A DNA stretch of 64,000 nt, taken from Ramlibacter sp. Leaf400 (lineage in GTDB: Bacteria > Pseudomonadota > Gammaproteobacteria > Burkholderiales > Burkholderiaceae_C). Position numbers and translations under genes: made by a program. Below, piece by piece: positions 39,501 to 47,880 of the stretch (position 1 is the first letter of the stretch; each line of letters opens with the position of its first letter). Below the pieces are notes generated by a model. That model was not told the origin of the DNA. It worked only from the letters and a program-made list of their open reading frames with translations, and did not search any database. The stretch spans positions 248,001 through 312,000 of the forward strand of contig NZ_LMQL01000008.1 of assembly GCF_001424545.1 (NCBI RefSeq), given 5' to 3'.

Positions 39501-40665
39501 CGAAGGCCGCACGCTGCACAACCTGGTGGTGGGCGGCTCGCGCGACGGCCTGCTCTGGCGCGGCAACGTGGACGCCGACGAGCTCAACGGCTACGTCGAG
39601 TACCGGCAACCGGCGGGCGCCGGCGCCGGCCGCGTCCATGCGCGCCTGGCGCGGCTGTCCATCGCCGCCGCCGCCGCCAATTCGGTCGAGACGCTGCTGG
39701 ACGAGCAGCCCGGCAGCATGCCGGCGCTGGACGTGGTGGTGGACGACTTCGAGCTGCGAGGCCGCAAGCTCGGCCGGCTGGAGATCGACGCCATCAACCG
39801 GGGCGGTGCCACGGTCGCGCGCGAAGGCGGCATCCGCGAATGGCGGCTCAACAAGCTGGCGCTCGTCACGCCGGAAGGCACCTTGAGCGCCACCGGCAAC
39901 TGGGCCGCGGTCGACGCGCAGGCGGCCCCGCCGGGCGGCCCGCGTCCGCCGCGCACGCCGCCCGAGCGCCGCCGCACTGTCATGAACTTCCGCCTGGACA
40001 TCGAGGACGCCGGCCAGCTGCTCAACCGCTTCGGCATGAAGGACGTGGTGCGGCGCGGCCAGGGCCGCATGGAAGGCCAGGTCGCGTGGCTGGGCTCGCC
40101 GCTGGGCCTGGACTACCCGTCGATGCAGGGCTACTTCCACGTCGACGTGCAGGGCGGCCAGTTCCTCAAGGCCGACCCGGGCCTGGCCAAGCTGCTGGGC
40201 GTGCTGAGCCTGCAGGCGCTGCCGCGCCGGCTGACGCTGGACTTCCGCGACGTGTTCAGCCAGGGCTTCTCGTTCGACTTCGTGCGCGGCGACATCACCA
40301 TCCAAAGCGGCGTGGCCGCCACCAACAACCTGCAGATGAAGGGCGTCAACGCCGCCGTGCTGATGGAAGGCAAGGCCGACATCGCGCGCGAGACGCAGGA
40401 CCTGCGGGTGGTGGTGGTGCCGGAGATCAACGCCGGCACCGCGTCGCTGGTGGCCGCGGCCATCAACCCGGCGATCGGGCTGGGCACCTTCCTGGCCCAG
40501 GTGTTCCTGCGCGAGCCGCTGGCGCGTGCCGCCACCCAGCAGTTCCAGATCGACGGCACCTGGGCCGACCCGCGCGTGACCAAGCTGCAGCGCCAAGCCC
40601 CCGCCGCGCCCGCGGAACCCGCGGGTGCCCGCGCCGCCGTCAGCGAACGGGAGGTCGCACGATGA
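36517..40665 (+). CDS. YhdP-family AsmA-like envelope protein
   Basis: This 1382-residue protein has one N-terminal membrane helix (about 14-38) and a very long periplasmic part made of repeated beta-strand units, with DUF3971 and AsmA-like C-terminal segments (GQGRMEGQVAWLGSPLGLDYPSMQG, and the closing VVPEINAGTASLVAAAINPAIGLGTFLAQ). E. coli YhdP (1266 residues) helps carry phospholipid between the membranes. A proline/alanine linker sits around residues 955-980. Its stop overlaps the next gene's ATG, starting a four-gene operon. Confidence 0.9.
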   Translation: MNDSPPLPSGPLKLYAAAAKGLLWLLAAAWLLLALAWGAVHGWIVPRIGEMRPTLETQATRLLGVPVRIGAVSARSEGLVPSLQLEGVVLLDPQGREALRLPRVVASLSPRSLLHLGFDQLYIDGPVLDVRRSAQGRLLVAGLDLSRGAEDDGRAADWFFRQGEFVIRGGTVRWTDEMRAAPPLQLEKVDLVVRNTARRHMLRLDATPPPEWGDRFSVQGVFRQPLLSTRAGRWQDWDGQVHADFQRVDLGELRKHAQLGIEVHGGHGAVRTWLDVTHGQFTGGVVDLSAADVSTTLRTGLQPLALATLSGRVGGRRLPGGLELDARGLQFTTAEGQRWPAGNVFFSWTEPDGRREGAGELRADRLDLGTLGQLAGRIPLGRATHAALARHAPQGVVQNVQARWQGPLQAPQKYQARGRVAGLHVAATPAYVEEGRTFAAVPGVRNASFDFELNEGGGKARLAINAGALELPGVFQDPVLAFDRLSGDVQWQLAGQRILLNLNNLKFANADAQGEGQATWRTGDDPAHRFPGVLDLQASLSRANGARVWRYLPLGVPQEARDYVRESVQQGDVGESRFRVRGDLKDFPFPQRQGEFHVTAQVRNVTYAFVPRPATRGAAQHWPALTQLAGKLVFDRTALRVEDVTGRFAGAPNLRVRASANVPDLANTAVDVTGELKGPLAEALGVVQRSPIVAFTNDVLARATANGNAEVKLSLALPISQIERSRVQGTVTMAGNDVQITPDSPALQKARGVVQFSERGFQLVGTQARALGGDIRIEGGSRPGSGNEPSVVLRAQGTATAEGLRQARELGFVSQLARHATGASTYAAVLSFRRGTPEVQVSSSLQGLALNLPAPLSKAADVALPLRYENVLLAADPSGPLHDLLLVDMGRVASVTYVRDVSGAEPRVLRGAIAIGLGQGESAPLPEQGVTANLRLGATSVDAWERVLETPGAAAPPAPAASSAATAAAPRPAGPSASLGYLPTTIALRAKELTVEGRTLHNLVVGGSRDGLLWRGNVDADELNGYVEYRQPAGAGAGRVHARLARLSIAAAAANSVETLLDEQPGSMPALDVVVDDFELRGRKLGRLEIDAINRGGATVAREGGIREWRLNKLALVTPEGTLSATGNWAAVDAQAAPPGGPRPPRTPPERRRTVMNFRLDIEDAGQLLNRFGMKDVVRRGQGRMEGQVAWLGSPLGLDYPSMQGYFHVDVQGGQFLKADPGLAKLLGVLSLQALPRRLTLDFRDVFSQGFSFDFVRGDITIQSGVAATNNLQMKGVNAAVLMEGKADIARETQDLRVVVVPEINAGTASLVAAAINPAIGLGTFLAQVFLREPLARAATQQFQIDGTWADPRVTKLQRQAPAAPAEPAGARAAVSEREVAR

Positions 40666-41471
40666 AGGTCGCCGCCCTGCAGATGGTGTCCACCCCGCGG
40701 GTGGAGGACAACCTCGCCGCCGCAGGGCGCCTGGTGGCGCAGGCCGCCGCGCAGGGCTGCGAGCTGGCGGTGCTGCCGGAGTACTTCTGCCTGATGGGCC
40801 AGAAGGACACGGACAAGCTGGCGGTGCGCGAGGCGCCGGGACAGGGGCCGATCCAGGCCTTCCTCGCCGCGACCGCGCGCGAGCACGGCCTGTGGCTGGT
40901 GGGCGGCACGCTGCCCCTGGTGGCGCGCGACGAGGCCCGCGTGCTCAACACCAGCCTGGCGTTCTCGCCTTCGGGCGAGTGCGTGGCGCGCTACGACAAG
41001 ATCCACCTGTTCCGCTTCGACAACGGGCGCGACCGCTTCGACGAGGCCCGCACCATCGAGCCGGGACGCGAGCCGGCCGTCTTCACGCTGCGCGCGCGCG
41101 ACGGCCGCGAGTGGCGCGTCGGGATGTCGATCTGCTACGACCTGCGCTTCCCCGAGCTGTACCGGCGGCTGGGCGCCGACCTGCTGCTGGTGCCCAGCGC
41201 CTTCACCTGGACGACCGGCCAGGCGCACTGGGAGGCGCTGCTGCGCGCCCGCGCCATCGAGAACCTGGCCTACGTGCTGGCGCCCGCGCAGGGCGGCACG
41301 CACGAGAACGGCCGGCGCACCTGGGGCCACAGCCTGGCCTGCGATCCCTGGGGCCAGCTGCTGGCCGTGCGCGACGAGGACGGCGAAGGCCTGGTGGTGG
41401 CCGACCTCGATGCCACCCGCTTGGCCGACGTGCGCCGCCAGCTGCCCGCGCTGGAGCACCGGGTGCTATGA
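40662..41471 (+). CDS. Nitrilase-superfamily carbon-nitrogen hydrolase (Nit/omega-amidase-like)
   Basis: The 269-residue protein has the nitrilase Glu-Lys-Cys triad: LPEYF (E40), YDKIHLF (K113) and SICYDLRFPE (C158). The branch resembles the Nit1/Nit2 group that hydrolyses small amides such as deaminated glutathione. A functional tie with YhdP is not obvious, but this nit-yhdP pairing overlaps by ATGA at both ends. No signal peptide, so cytoplasmic. Confidence 0.92.
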   Translation: MKVAALQMVSTPRVEDNLAAAGRLVAQAAAQGCELAVLPEYFCLMGQKDTDKLAVREAPGQGPIQAFLAATAREHGLWLVGGTLPLVARDEARVLNTSLAFSPSGECVARYDKIHLFRFDNGRDRFDEARTIEPGREPAVFTLRARDGREWRVGMSICYDLRFPELYRRLGADLLLVPSAFTWTTGQAHWEALLRARAIENLAYVLAPAQGGTHENGRRTWGHSLACDPWGQLLAVRDEDGEGLVVADLDATRLADVRRQLPALEHRVL

Positions 41472-43564
41472 GCCCGCGCGCGGCGGCAGGCAAACCGCGC
41501 ACCCCCACTGTTGCGCGGGCGCCCGGCCAGCGCTGGCCGCTCTGGGGCTCGCTGATCGCGCTGGTGGCCACGCTGCTGGTCACCCTGGTCTGGCTGGCGG
41601 GCCGCTACGAGGCCAGCCAGCTGCAGTCGCGCCTGGAGCGGGACACGGCCGAGGCCATCGCCGACATCCGCACCGCGCTCACCCGCAACCTGCAGTCGCT
41701 GCAGGCGCTGCAGTCCATGCACGCCACGCCGGCGTCGCTGCCGACCTGGTCCCACGACGCGCAGCGCCTGCTGCATGAAAGGCGCGAGATGCTGCGCCTG
41801 GAGTGGCGCGACGGCCAGATGGGCCTGCTGGCGGTCGCCGACACGCCCTACCGCCCCCCGGTGTTCGCGCGGATGGGACGCTCCAATGCGCACCCGGACG
41901 TCACGCTGGCCTGCGCCGCCGCCCGCCGCCTGAGCACGCCGGCCTACGCCACCAGCTACTTCCTGCCGCAACCCGACGGCCTGGGCATGGAGGTGATGGA
42001 GCTGTGCCTGCCGCAGGTCAGCGGCGGCACGCACAACGGCTACCTGGTGGCCACCTACGCGCTGGGCGAGGTGCTGGCCCTGGTGGCGCCGGAGCTGGCG
42101 CGCGGCCAGGAGATCTCGTTCACCGAGGCCGACGGCACCCGGCTGGCGCTGCACGGCGGCACCCGGCGCGGCGGCCGCGTGTTCAGCGCGCAGCAGCTGC
42201 TGGACCTGCCGGGCAACACGCTGGTGCTGCGCATGGACAGCTGGCGCAGCGCGCCCGACCTCTTTCCCAACGTGCTCACGGCGCTGGTCACGGCGATGTC
42301 GATCGCCCTGCTGTCGGTGCTGTTCCTGCTGGGCAAGGACATGCGGCGACGCCAGGAAGTCGAGAAGGACCTGGCCGAGGCCCTGGCCTTCCGCAAGGCG
42401 ATGGAGGATTCGCTGGTGACCGGGCTGCGCGCGCGCGACCTGGCCGGGCGCATCACCTACGTGAACCCGGCGTTCTGCGAGATGGTGGGCTTCACCCCCG
42501 AGGAGCTGCTGGGCAACAGCACGCCGGCGCCCTACTGGCCGCCCGAGCTGGCCGGCGAGTACCAGAAGCGGCAGGAGATCCGGCTGGCCGGCGGCCACGC
42601 GCCGCCGCGCGAAGGCTTCGAGTCGGTCTTCATGCGCAAGGACGGCTCGCGCTTCCCGGTGCTGATCATCGAGGCGCCGCTGATCAACGCCCAGGGCATG
42701 CAGACCGGCTGGATGAGCGCCTTCCTGGACATCAGCGAGCAGCGCCGGGTCGAGGAGCTCTCGCGCGCCAGCCAGGAGCGCCTGCAGGCCTCGGCGCGCC
42801 TGGCCACCGTGGGCGAGATGGCCTCGCTGCTCAGCCACGAGCTCAACCAGCCGCTGGCCGCCATCTCCAGCTACGCGACCGGTTCGCTCAACCTGCTGGA
42901 CGCCCGCGCGGGGCTGCCCGGCACCGAACCGGCCGACCTGCAGCTGGCGCTGCAGCGCATCGCCCAGCAGGCCGAGCGCGCCGGCCGCGTGATCAAGAGC
43001 GTGCACGACTTCGTGCGGCGGCGCGTCAAGGCGCGCGAGCCGGTGCGGCCCGAGTCGCTGATCGAGGCGGTGCTCCCGCTGGTCAGCCTGCAGGCGCGCA
43101 AGCTGCGGGTGCGGGTGGAGACGCGCGTGTCGCCCTCGCTGCCAGCGGTGGTGTGCGACCGCACCATGGTCGAACAGGTGCTGCTCAACCTGGCCCGCAA
43201 TGCCATGCAGGCGATGGACGAGGCCCGCGTGGCCAGCCCCTCGCTGGTGATCCAGGTGCGGCGCGCCGGAAGCGAGGTCGGCCCGGGCAAGGGCTGGCTG
43301 GAGTTCTCGGTGGCGGACCAGGGCCCGGGCATCCCGCCCGAGGTGCGCGAGCAGCTCTTCACGCCGTTCTTCACCACCAAGGCCGAAGGCATGGGGCTGG
43401 GCCTCTCGCTGTGCCGCACGGTGGTGGAGCAGCACGGCGGCTTCCTGGCGTTCGAGCCCAACCGTCCGCGCGGTACGATCTTCCGCTTCACCCTGCCGAC
43501 CGACGGTGCCGCCCCGGCCGCGCCGTCGCAGCCCGCGCCGCAGGGCGCCACCACCACCGCCTGA
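41468..43564 (+). CDS. PAS-domain membrane sensor histidine kinase
   Basis: The 698-residue kinase has two membrane helices (about 25-45 and 278-298) around a periplasmic sensor of about 230 residues, then a short coiled segment, a PAS domain (about 320-435; GRITYVNPAFCEMVGFTPEELLG), a HisKA box SHELNQPLAAI with His457 and an HATPase_c domain (NLARNAMQAM, DQGPGIPPEV, GMGLGLSLCRTVVEQHGG). The sensor is not a recognised fold. A FixJ-type regulator starts immediately after its stop, so they form a FixL/DctB-like pair. The signal is unknown. Confidence 0.93.
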   Translation: MSPRAAAGKPRTPTVARAPGQRWPLWGSLIALVATLLVTLVWLAGRYEASQLQSRLERDTAEAIADIRTALTRNLQSLQALQSMHATPASLPTWSHDAQRLLHERREMLRLEWRDGQMGLLAVADTPYRPPVFARMGRSNAHPDVTLACAAARRLSTPAYATSYFLPQPDGLGMEVMELCLPQVSGGTHNGYLVATYALGEVLALVAPELARGQEISFTEADGTRLALHGGTRRGGRVFSAQQLLDLPGNTLVLRMDSWRSAPDLFPNVLTALVTAMSIALLSVLFLLGKDMRRRQEVEKDLAEALAFRKAMEDSLVTGLRARDLAGRITYVNPAFCEMVGFTPEELLGNSTPAPYWPPELAGEYQKRQEIRLAGGHAPPREGFESVFMRKDGSRFPVLIIEAPLINAQGMQTGWMSAFLDISEQRRVEELSRASQERLQASARLATVGEMASLLSHELNQPLAAISSYATGSLNLLDARAGLPGTEPADLQLALQRIAQQAERAGRVIKSVHDFVRRRVKAREPVRPESLIEAVLPLVSLQARKLRVRVETRVSPSLPAVVCDRTMVEQVLLNLARNAMQAMDEARVASPSLVIQVRRAGSEVGPGKGWLEFSVADQGPGIPPEVREQLFTPFFTTKAEGMGLGLSLCRTVVEQHGGFLAFEPNRPRGTIFRFTLPTDGAAPAAPSQPAPQGATTTA

Positions 43565-44203
43565 ATGCAACCCGCCAAGGACGCCACCGTCTTCATCGTC
43601 GACGACGACGAGGGCGTGCGCGAGGCGCTGGCCTGGCTGTTGCGCTCGCGCCACCTGGCCAGCGAGCGCTTCGCCACCGCCGAGGAATTCGAGGAGAAGC
43701 TGGCCGCCGGCTTCGCGCCGGCCCAGCCCTGCTGCCTGCTGCTGGACGTGCGCATGCCGGGCCTGAGCGGCCTGGCGCTGTTCGAGCGCATCGCCGCGCG
43801 CGGGCTGGTGCAGGGGCTGCCGGTGATCTTCCTGACCGGCCACGCCGACGTCCCCACCGCGGTGGACATGGTCAAGCGCGGCGCGTTCGACTTCTGCGAG
43901 AAGCCGTTCTCCGACAACGCGCTGGTGGACCGGATCGAACAGGCGCTGCAGCAGTCGGCCCGCGTGCTGGCGCAGCAGCGCGAGCGCGACCGGCTGGCGG
44001 CGCGCGTGGCCGACCTGACCGAGCGCGAGCGCGACGTGATGCAGCTGGTGGCGCGGGGCCTGCCGAACAAGCTGATCGCCGACCAGCTGGCCATCAGCGT
44101 GCGCACGGTGGAAGTCCACCGCGCCCGCGTGTTCGACAAGATGGAAGTGAAGTCGGCGGTCGAGCTGGCCAACGTGCTGCGCGACGTCGCGGCCGCGACA
44201 TAG
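43565..44203 (+). CDS. FixJ/NarL-type response regulator
   Basis: The 212-residue regulator has a receiver domain with the acidic pair in FIVDDDEG, phosphoacceptor Asp61 (LLLDVRMPG), Thr in FLTGHAD and Lys in CEKPF, followed by a LuxR helix-turn-helix (LTERERDVMQLVARGLPNKLIADQL...RTVEVHRARVFDKM). It is the expected partner of the histidine kinase directly upstream (starts the next base after its stop). Target genes are unknown. Confidence 0.94.
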   Translation: MQPAKDATVFIVDDDEGVREALAWLLRSRHLASERFATAEEFEEKLAAGFAPAQPCCLLLDVRMPGLSGLALFERIAARGLVQGLPVIFLTGHADVPTAVDMVKRGAFDFCEKPFSDNALVDRIEQALQQSARVLAQQRERDRLAARVADLTERERDVMQLVARGLPNKLIADQLAISVRTVEVHRARVFDKMEVKSAVELANVLRDVAAAT

Positions 44204-44212
44204 GCGCCGGTC

Positions 44213-44344
44213 CTAGCCCTTGGGCGGGGCGTCGTCGTCGCCGGAAGGCGGCTCGCCGCGCGGGCGGCCGGAGAACATGGTCCACCACACGATGAGCACC
44301 AGCACGGCCAGGGCGAGCAGGGCTTCCAGCAGAATCAGCAGCAT
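44213..44344 (-). CDS. 43-residue single-pass membrane peptide
   Basis: The frame encodes MLLILLEALLALAVLVLIVW followed by a short charged tail rich in Pro, Gly and Asp. It would be one membrane helix with a small soluble end. I recall similarly sized proteins beside mltA in relatives, but cannot confirm this. The ATG at 44344 is chosen because the helix starts straight after it; a longer frame upstream has low-complexity sequence lying antisense to mltA. Its start shares CATG with the divergent mltA start. Confidence 0.55.
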   Translation of the reverse strand: MLLILLEALLALAVLVLIVWWTMFSGRPRGEPPSGDDDAPPKG

Positions 44345-45494
44345 GGCAAGTTTGTTGTGGACCAGGTTCTCGGGAGTCGCCGCGATTGTAGGAATGCTGG
44401 CGGGCTGCGCATCCGTGCCGCTGCCGGAGACGGCCCCCGACGAGGTGGCGCCGCCCGTCGCGGCACCGGCTCCCCGGCCCGACGCGCCCTCCCCCGGAAC
44501 GCCGCTGGTGCAGGGCAAGAGCCGCTGGCAGCCGGTGGCCTGGAGCGAGCTGCCGGGCTTCGACGACGACGCGCTGCACGAGGCCTGGAACGCGTGGCTG
44601 CGCAGCTGCGAGCGCCCCGGACCCGCTTTCGCGGCGCTCTGCCCGCAGGTGCGCCAGCTCTCGATCGCCGGTCCCGCCGAGCAGCGCGAGTGGATGCGCC
44701 GGCGCCTGCAGCCTTATCGGGTCGAGCCGTTGCAAGGGCCGGTCGAAGGCCTGCTCACCGCCTACTACGAGCCGCTGCTGGACGCCTCGCGCGAGCCGAC
44801 CGCGCGCCACACGGTGCCGCTGTACCGGCCGCCGGCCGGGCTGGGCAGCCGCAAGCCCTGGTTCAGCCGCCAGGAGATCGACACCCTGCCCGAGGCCCGG
44901 GCGCAGCTGCGCGGACGCGAGATCGCATGGCTGGCCGACCCGCTCGATGCGCTGGTGCTGCAGATCCAGGGCTCGGGGAGGGTGCGCGTCGCCGAGCGCG
45001 ACGGCTCACAGCGCCTGGTGCGGCTGGCCTACGCCGGCAGCAACGACCACCCGTACCGCAGCGTGGGCGGCTGGCTGCTGCAGCAGGGCGCGATCCGCGA
45101 TGCGTCCTGGCCCGGCATCAAGGCCTGGGCGCGCGACAACCCGGCCCGGCTGCAGGAGATGCTCTGGAGCAACCCGCGCACCGTGTTCTTCCGCGAAGAG
45201 CCGCTGGGCGACCTGGACGCCGCCTTCGGTCCGCGCGGCGCGCAGGGCGTCGCGCTCACGCCGGGCCGCTCGATCGCGGTCGACAAGGAAAGCATCCCGT
45301 ACGGCACGCCCGTCTGGCTGGCCTCGAGCGGGCCGACGCTGCAGCTGCAGCGGCTGGTGCTCGCGCAGGACACCGGAAGCGCCATCGTGGGCGCGGTGCG
45401 CGCGGACTATTTCATCGGCTGGGGCGCCGAGGCCGGCGAACTGGCCGGGCGGCTGAAGCAGCCGTTGCGCATGTGGGTGCTGTGGCCGCGATGA
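44343..45494 (+). CDS. mltA: Membrane-bound lytic murein transglycosylase A
   Basis: MltA cleaves peptidoglycan glycan strands to 1,6-anhydro products at the outer membrane. The 383-residue protein has a lipoprotein signal ending GMLAGC (Cys22), then the MltA domain (VEGLLTAYYEPLL, LADPLDALVLQIQGSGRV) and the 3D domain with GVALTPGRSIAVDKESIPYG and LAQDTGSAIVGAVRADYFIGWG, which contributes the catalytic Asp. The ATG at 44343 gives a proper signal; upstream starts would add a charged stretch. Its TGA overlaps the next ATG. Confidence 0.93.
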   Translation: MASLLWTRFSGVAAIVGMLAGCASVPLPETAPDEVAPPVAAPAPRPDAPSPGTPLVQGKSRWQPVAWSELPGFDDDALHEAWNAWLRSCERPGPAFAALCPQVRQLSIAGPAEQREWMRRRLQPYRVEPLQGPVEGLLTAYYEPLLDASREPTARHTVPLYRPPAGLGSRKPWFSRQEIDTLPEARAQLRGREIAWLADPLDALVLQIQGSGRVRVAERDGSQRLVRLAYAGSNDHPYRSVGGWLLQQGAIRDASWPGIKAWARDNPARLQEMLWSNPRTVFFREEPLGDLDAAFGPRGAQGVALTPGRSIAVDKESIPYGTPVWLASSGPTLQLQRLVLAQDTGSAIVGAVRADYFIGWGAEAGELAGRLKQPLRMWVLWPR

Positions 45495-45928
45495 GCGCTC
45501 GGAAGCAACTGCTCGCGTTGGCGTCGGCGATGCTGCTCGCCGGTTGCGCTGCGGTGCCGGCGCCTTCGGCCCCGCCCGCCGCGCCCTCCCCGCCGCCCGT
45601 GCTGGTGCCGTGGCCTGCGCCGGTCCCTGCAGCCCCCGAACCCGCGGTCACCACGCCGCCGCCGGCGCGGGCATCCGCGAACGGCCGGGCCTACGCCTGC
45701 CAGGACGGCAGCACTTTCCGCGTGCTCGAGCAGAACGACTTCATCGTGATCGAGGGCCTGCCCGGCGGCCCGCACCGCCTGGCGCGCGACGCCGGCGGCT
45801 TCACCCCGCAGCACAGCGTGTGGAGCAGCGCCCAGCTGCGCGCCGAGTTCGGACTGGGCAACGACCCCAAGGCCGCCGCCCTGATCCACACCCTGCCGCC
45901 GGCCACCGTGCGCTGCGCGGCGGGCTGA
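45491..45928 (+). CDS. Small lipoprotein, possibly MliC-like
   Basis: A 145-residue protein with a lipobox MLLAGC (Cys18) and a Pro/Ala-rich linker (about 20-60), then a domain of about 80 residues with two cysteines (YACQDGSTFRV...TVRC). The spacing of the two cysteines and the Trp resembles the lysozyme-inhibitor MliC fold, but the match is loose. It follows mltA with an ATGA overlap, so a role linked to peptidoglycan cutting is a reasonable guess. Otherwise it is an uncharacterised lipoprotein. Confidence 0.6.
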   Translation: MSARKQLLALASAMLLAGCAAVPAPSAPPAAPSPPPVLVPWPAPVPAAPEPAVTTPPPARASANGRAYACQDGSTFRVLEQNDFIVIEGLPGGPHRLARDAGGFTPQHSVWSSAQLRAEFGLGNDPKAAALIHTLPPATVRCAAG

Positions 45929-45935
45929 ACCGGCC

Positions 45936-47801
45936 TCAGGCGCCCACCGGCTTGCCGTCGGTGCGCCGCACGACGATGGTGGACGAGCGCGGCGGCAGGC
46001 TGTTGCCCTGCACGTTCGACGGCCAGTTGCCGCTCGGGTGCTGGATGTTGATGAAGAAGGTCTTGAGGTCCGGCGTGTAGGTCAGGCCGGTGATCTCGCA
46101 GCCGTTGGGGCCGACCAGGAAGCGCCGCGACGCCTTGGTGGCCGGGTCCACGGAGTACATCGAGTTGTTGCCGAAGGTGTTTGTGGTCGCGGCGCTGGTC
46201 GACGCGTCGGTCTGCACCCACAGGCGGCCCTGCGGGTCGACGCCGATGCCGTCCGGGCTGGAGAAGGTGTCGCCGTGGATGTCGCCCTTGAGGTTGGCGG
46301 CCGTCAGGCGCGGGTCGCCGGCCAGCAGGAACATCTCCCACTTGAAGCGGGTCGCCTTGACGGTGTCGCCGTCCTCGGTCCAGCGCAGGATGTGGCCGTG
46401 CGGGTTGCTGGCGCGCGGGTTGGCGGCATCGGTGACGACGCGCGTGCCGTTGTTGGTGAAGGTGCAGTAGATCCGGCGGTCGGGGCCCACCGAGACCCAC
46501 TCCGGGCGGTCCATCAGCGTCGCGCCGGCCACGCGCGCGGCAGCCTTGGTGTTCACCAGGACGTCGGCCTGCGTGTTGAAGTCGATCGTCACCGGCGCCG
46601 GTGGGATGGCCGACTGCGTGAAGTTGCCCGGATCCTGCGCGCCGGCCACCAGGCCGCTCCGGCCCTGGGTCAGCTCGATCCACTGGCCGGTGCCGTCGGC
46701 ATTGAACCTGGCCGCGTACAGCGTGCCGCTGTCGAGCAGGTTGCGGTTGGCCGCGCGGTCGGCGGGGTTGTACCTGGCCGAGGGGACGAACTTGTAGACG
46801 CAGCCCGGCGTGCCGTCGTCGCCCATGTAGACCGCCATGCCGTTGTCGGCGTCCAGCATGTAGTCGGTGTTCTCGTGGTCGAAGCGGCCCAGGGCGGTGC
46901 GCTTGGTCGCGGCGAACGTGCCTTGCGGGTCGATCTCCACCACCCAGCCGTAGCCCGCTTCGGGCTGCGTCGGGTCCAGGTAGTTGTCGGTGGTCTCCTC
47001 GCAGGTCAGGTAGGTGCCCCAGGGCGTCTTGCCGCTGGCGCAGTTGTTCAGGGTGCCGACGACGGTGGCGCCCACCGCGGCGGCGGCCGGGCCGCCCACG
47101 GCGTACGTGGAGTTGCCAGAGTAGCGCTTGTTGTACGGCGAGCCCTGCTTCACGGCCCACTGGCCGCCGGCCTGCGCCACCTCGACCACGGACACGCCGA
47201 CCGAGGACAGGGCGATCGCCTTCTGTTCCGCGGTGGCGGTGGCGGCGTCGTAGGTGCCGCTGGCGAACAGCACGCGCAGGTCGGGCGCCTCGTGGTTGAT
47301 CGCCAGCAGGCCGCCCTGGTTGGGGTCCACGCCGGGGAGCGGGAAGAAGTGCATGCCGTCGTGGTTGCCGCCCGCGACCTGCTCGTAGCCGGCGGCGTCG
47401 AGGAACGTGCCGGTGAACGGCGCGGCGCCCGCGACCACGGCGTCGCCGGCCGCGAACAGCACTTCGGCCGTGTAGCCCTCGGGGACATAGACCTGGTCGC
47501 CCACGGTCGCCGGGATGCCCTTGAAGCTCACGGCGTAGTTCACCGCATCCAGGGTCTGGCCCGGGGTGGTGACGGGGGCCGCGACGGCATCGCTGCTGCC
47601 GCCGCCGCCGCCGCCGCCGCAGGCGGCCAGCAGCGGGCTGCCGAAAGCGGCGGCCAGCGCCGCGCCGAAGCCACCGCGCAGCAGGGTGCGGCGCGGCAGT
47701 GCGGCCTGGCGCAGCACGTCTTCCATCATCTGGCCGGGCACGTCCGGCAGGGCCTTGCGGGCGCGCGATTCGGCGCGGTAGTCGTCAGTCAGGTGGGACA
47801 T
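45936..47801 (-). CDS. phoX: PhoX-like (DUF839) phosphatase, Tat-exported probable lipoprotein
   Basis: The 621-residue protein has a twin-arginine signal (PRRTLLRGG, residues 36-44) and then LLAAC with Cys61 followed by seven Gly, so it may be a Tat-translocated lipoprotein on a glycine linker. The rest is the DUF839/PhoX beta-propeller (GGNHDGMHFFPLPG, LAINHEAPD, WGTYLTCEETTDNY, FDHENTDYMLDADNG, DGIGVDPQGRLWVQTD) that binds iron and calcium in known PhoX alkaline phosphatases. It probably supplies phosphate from esters. SD AAGGAA precedes the ATG at 47801. I do not see a clear Pho box upstream. Confidence 0.88.
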   Translation of the reverse strand: MSHLTDDYRAESRARKALPDVPGQMMEDVLRQAALPRRTLLRGGFGAALAAAFGSPLLAACGGGGGGGSSDAVAAPVTTPGQTLDAVNYAVSFKGIPATVGDQVYVPEGYTAEVLFAAGDAVVAGAAPFTGTFLDAAGYEQVAGGNHDGMHFFPLPGVDPNQGGLLAINHEAPDLRVLFASGTYDAATATAEQKAIALSSVGVSVVEVAQAGGQWAVKQGSPYNKRYSGNSTYAVGGPAAAAVGATVVGTLNNCASGKTPWGTYLTCEETTDNYLDPTQPEAGYGWVVEIDPQGTFAATKRTALGRFDHENTDYMLDADNGMAVYMGDDGTPGCVYKFVPSARYNPADRAANRNLLDSGTLYAARFNADGTGQWIELTQGRSGLVAGAQDPGNFTQSAIPPAPVTIDFNTQADVLVNTKAAARVAGATLMDRPEWVSVGPDRRIYCTFTNNGTRVVTDAANPRASNPHGHILRWTEDGDTVKATRFKWEMFLLAGDPRLTAANLKGDIHGDTFSSPDGIGVDPQGRLWVQTDASTSAATTNTFGNNSMYSVDPATKASRRFLVGPNGCEITGLTYTPDLKTFFINIQHPSGNWPSNVQGNSLPPRSSTIVVRRTDGKPVGA

Positions 47802-47880
47802 CGATTCGTTCCTTGCAGTACTCGGTGTTGTGCTGGGTCAGCGGCCGAGAGCGTAGGAACGGGCGATGAAGAATTGATGA

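Noticed and set aside
33706..40596. A minus-strand open frame of nearly 2300 codons covering glnE and the whole antisense of yhdP
   Set aside because: Only the glnE part has family motifs. The rest is the low-stop shadow of a GC-rich plus-strand gene with clear AsmA/YhdP character.
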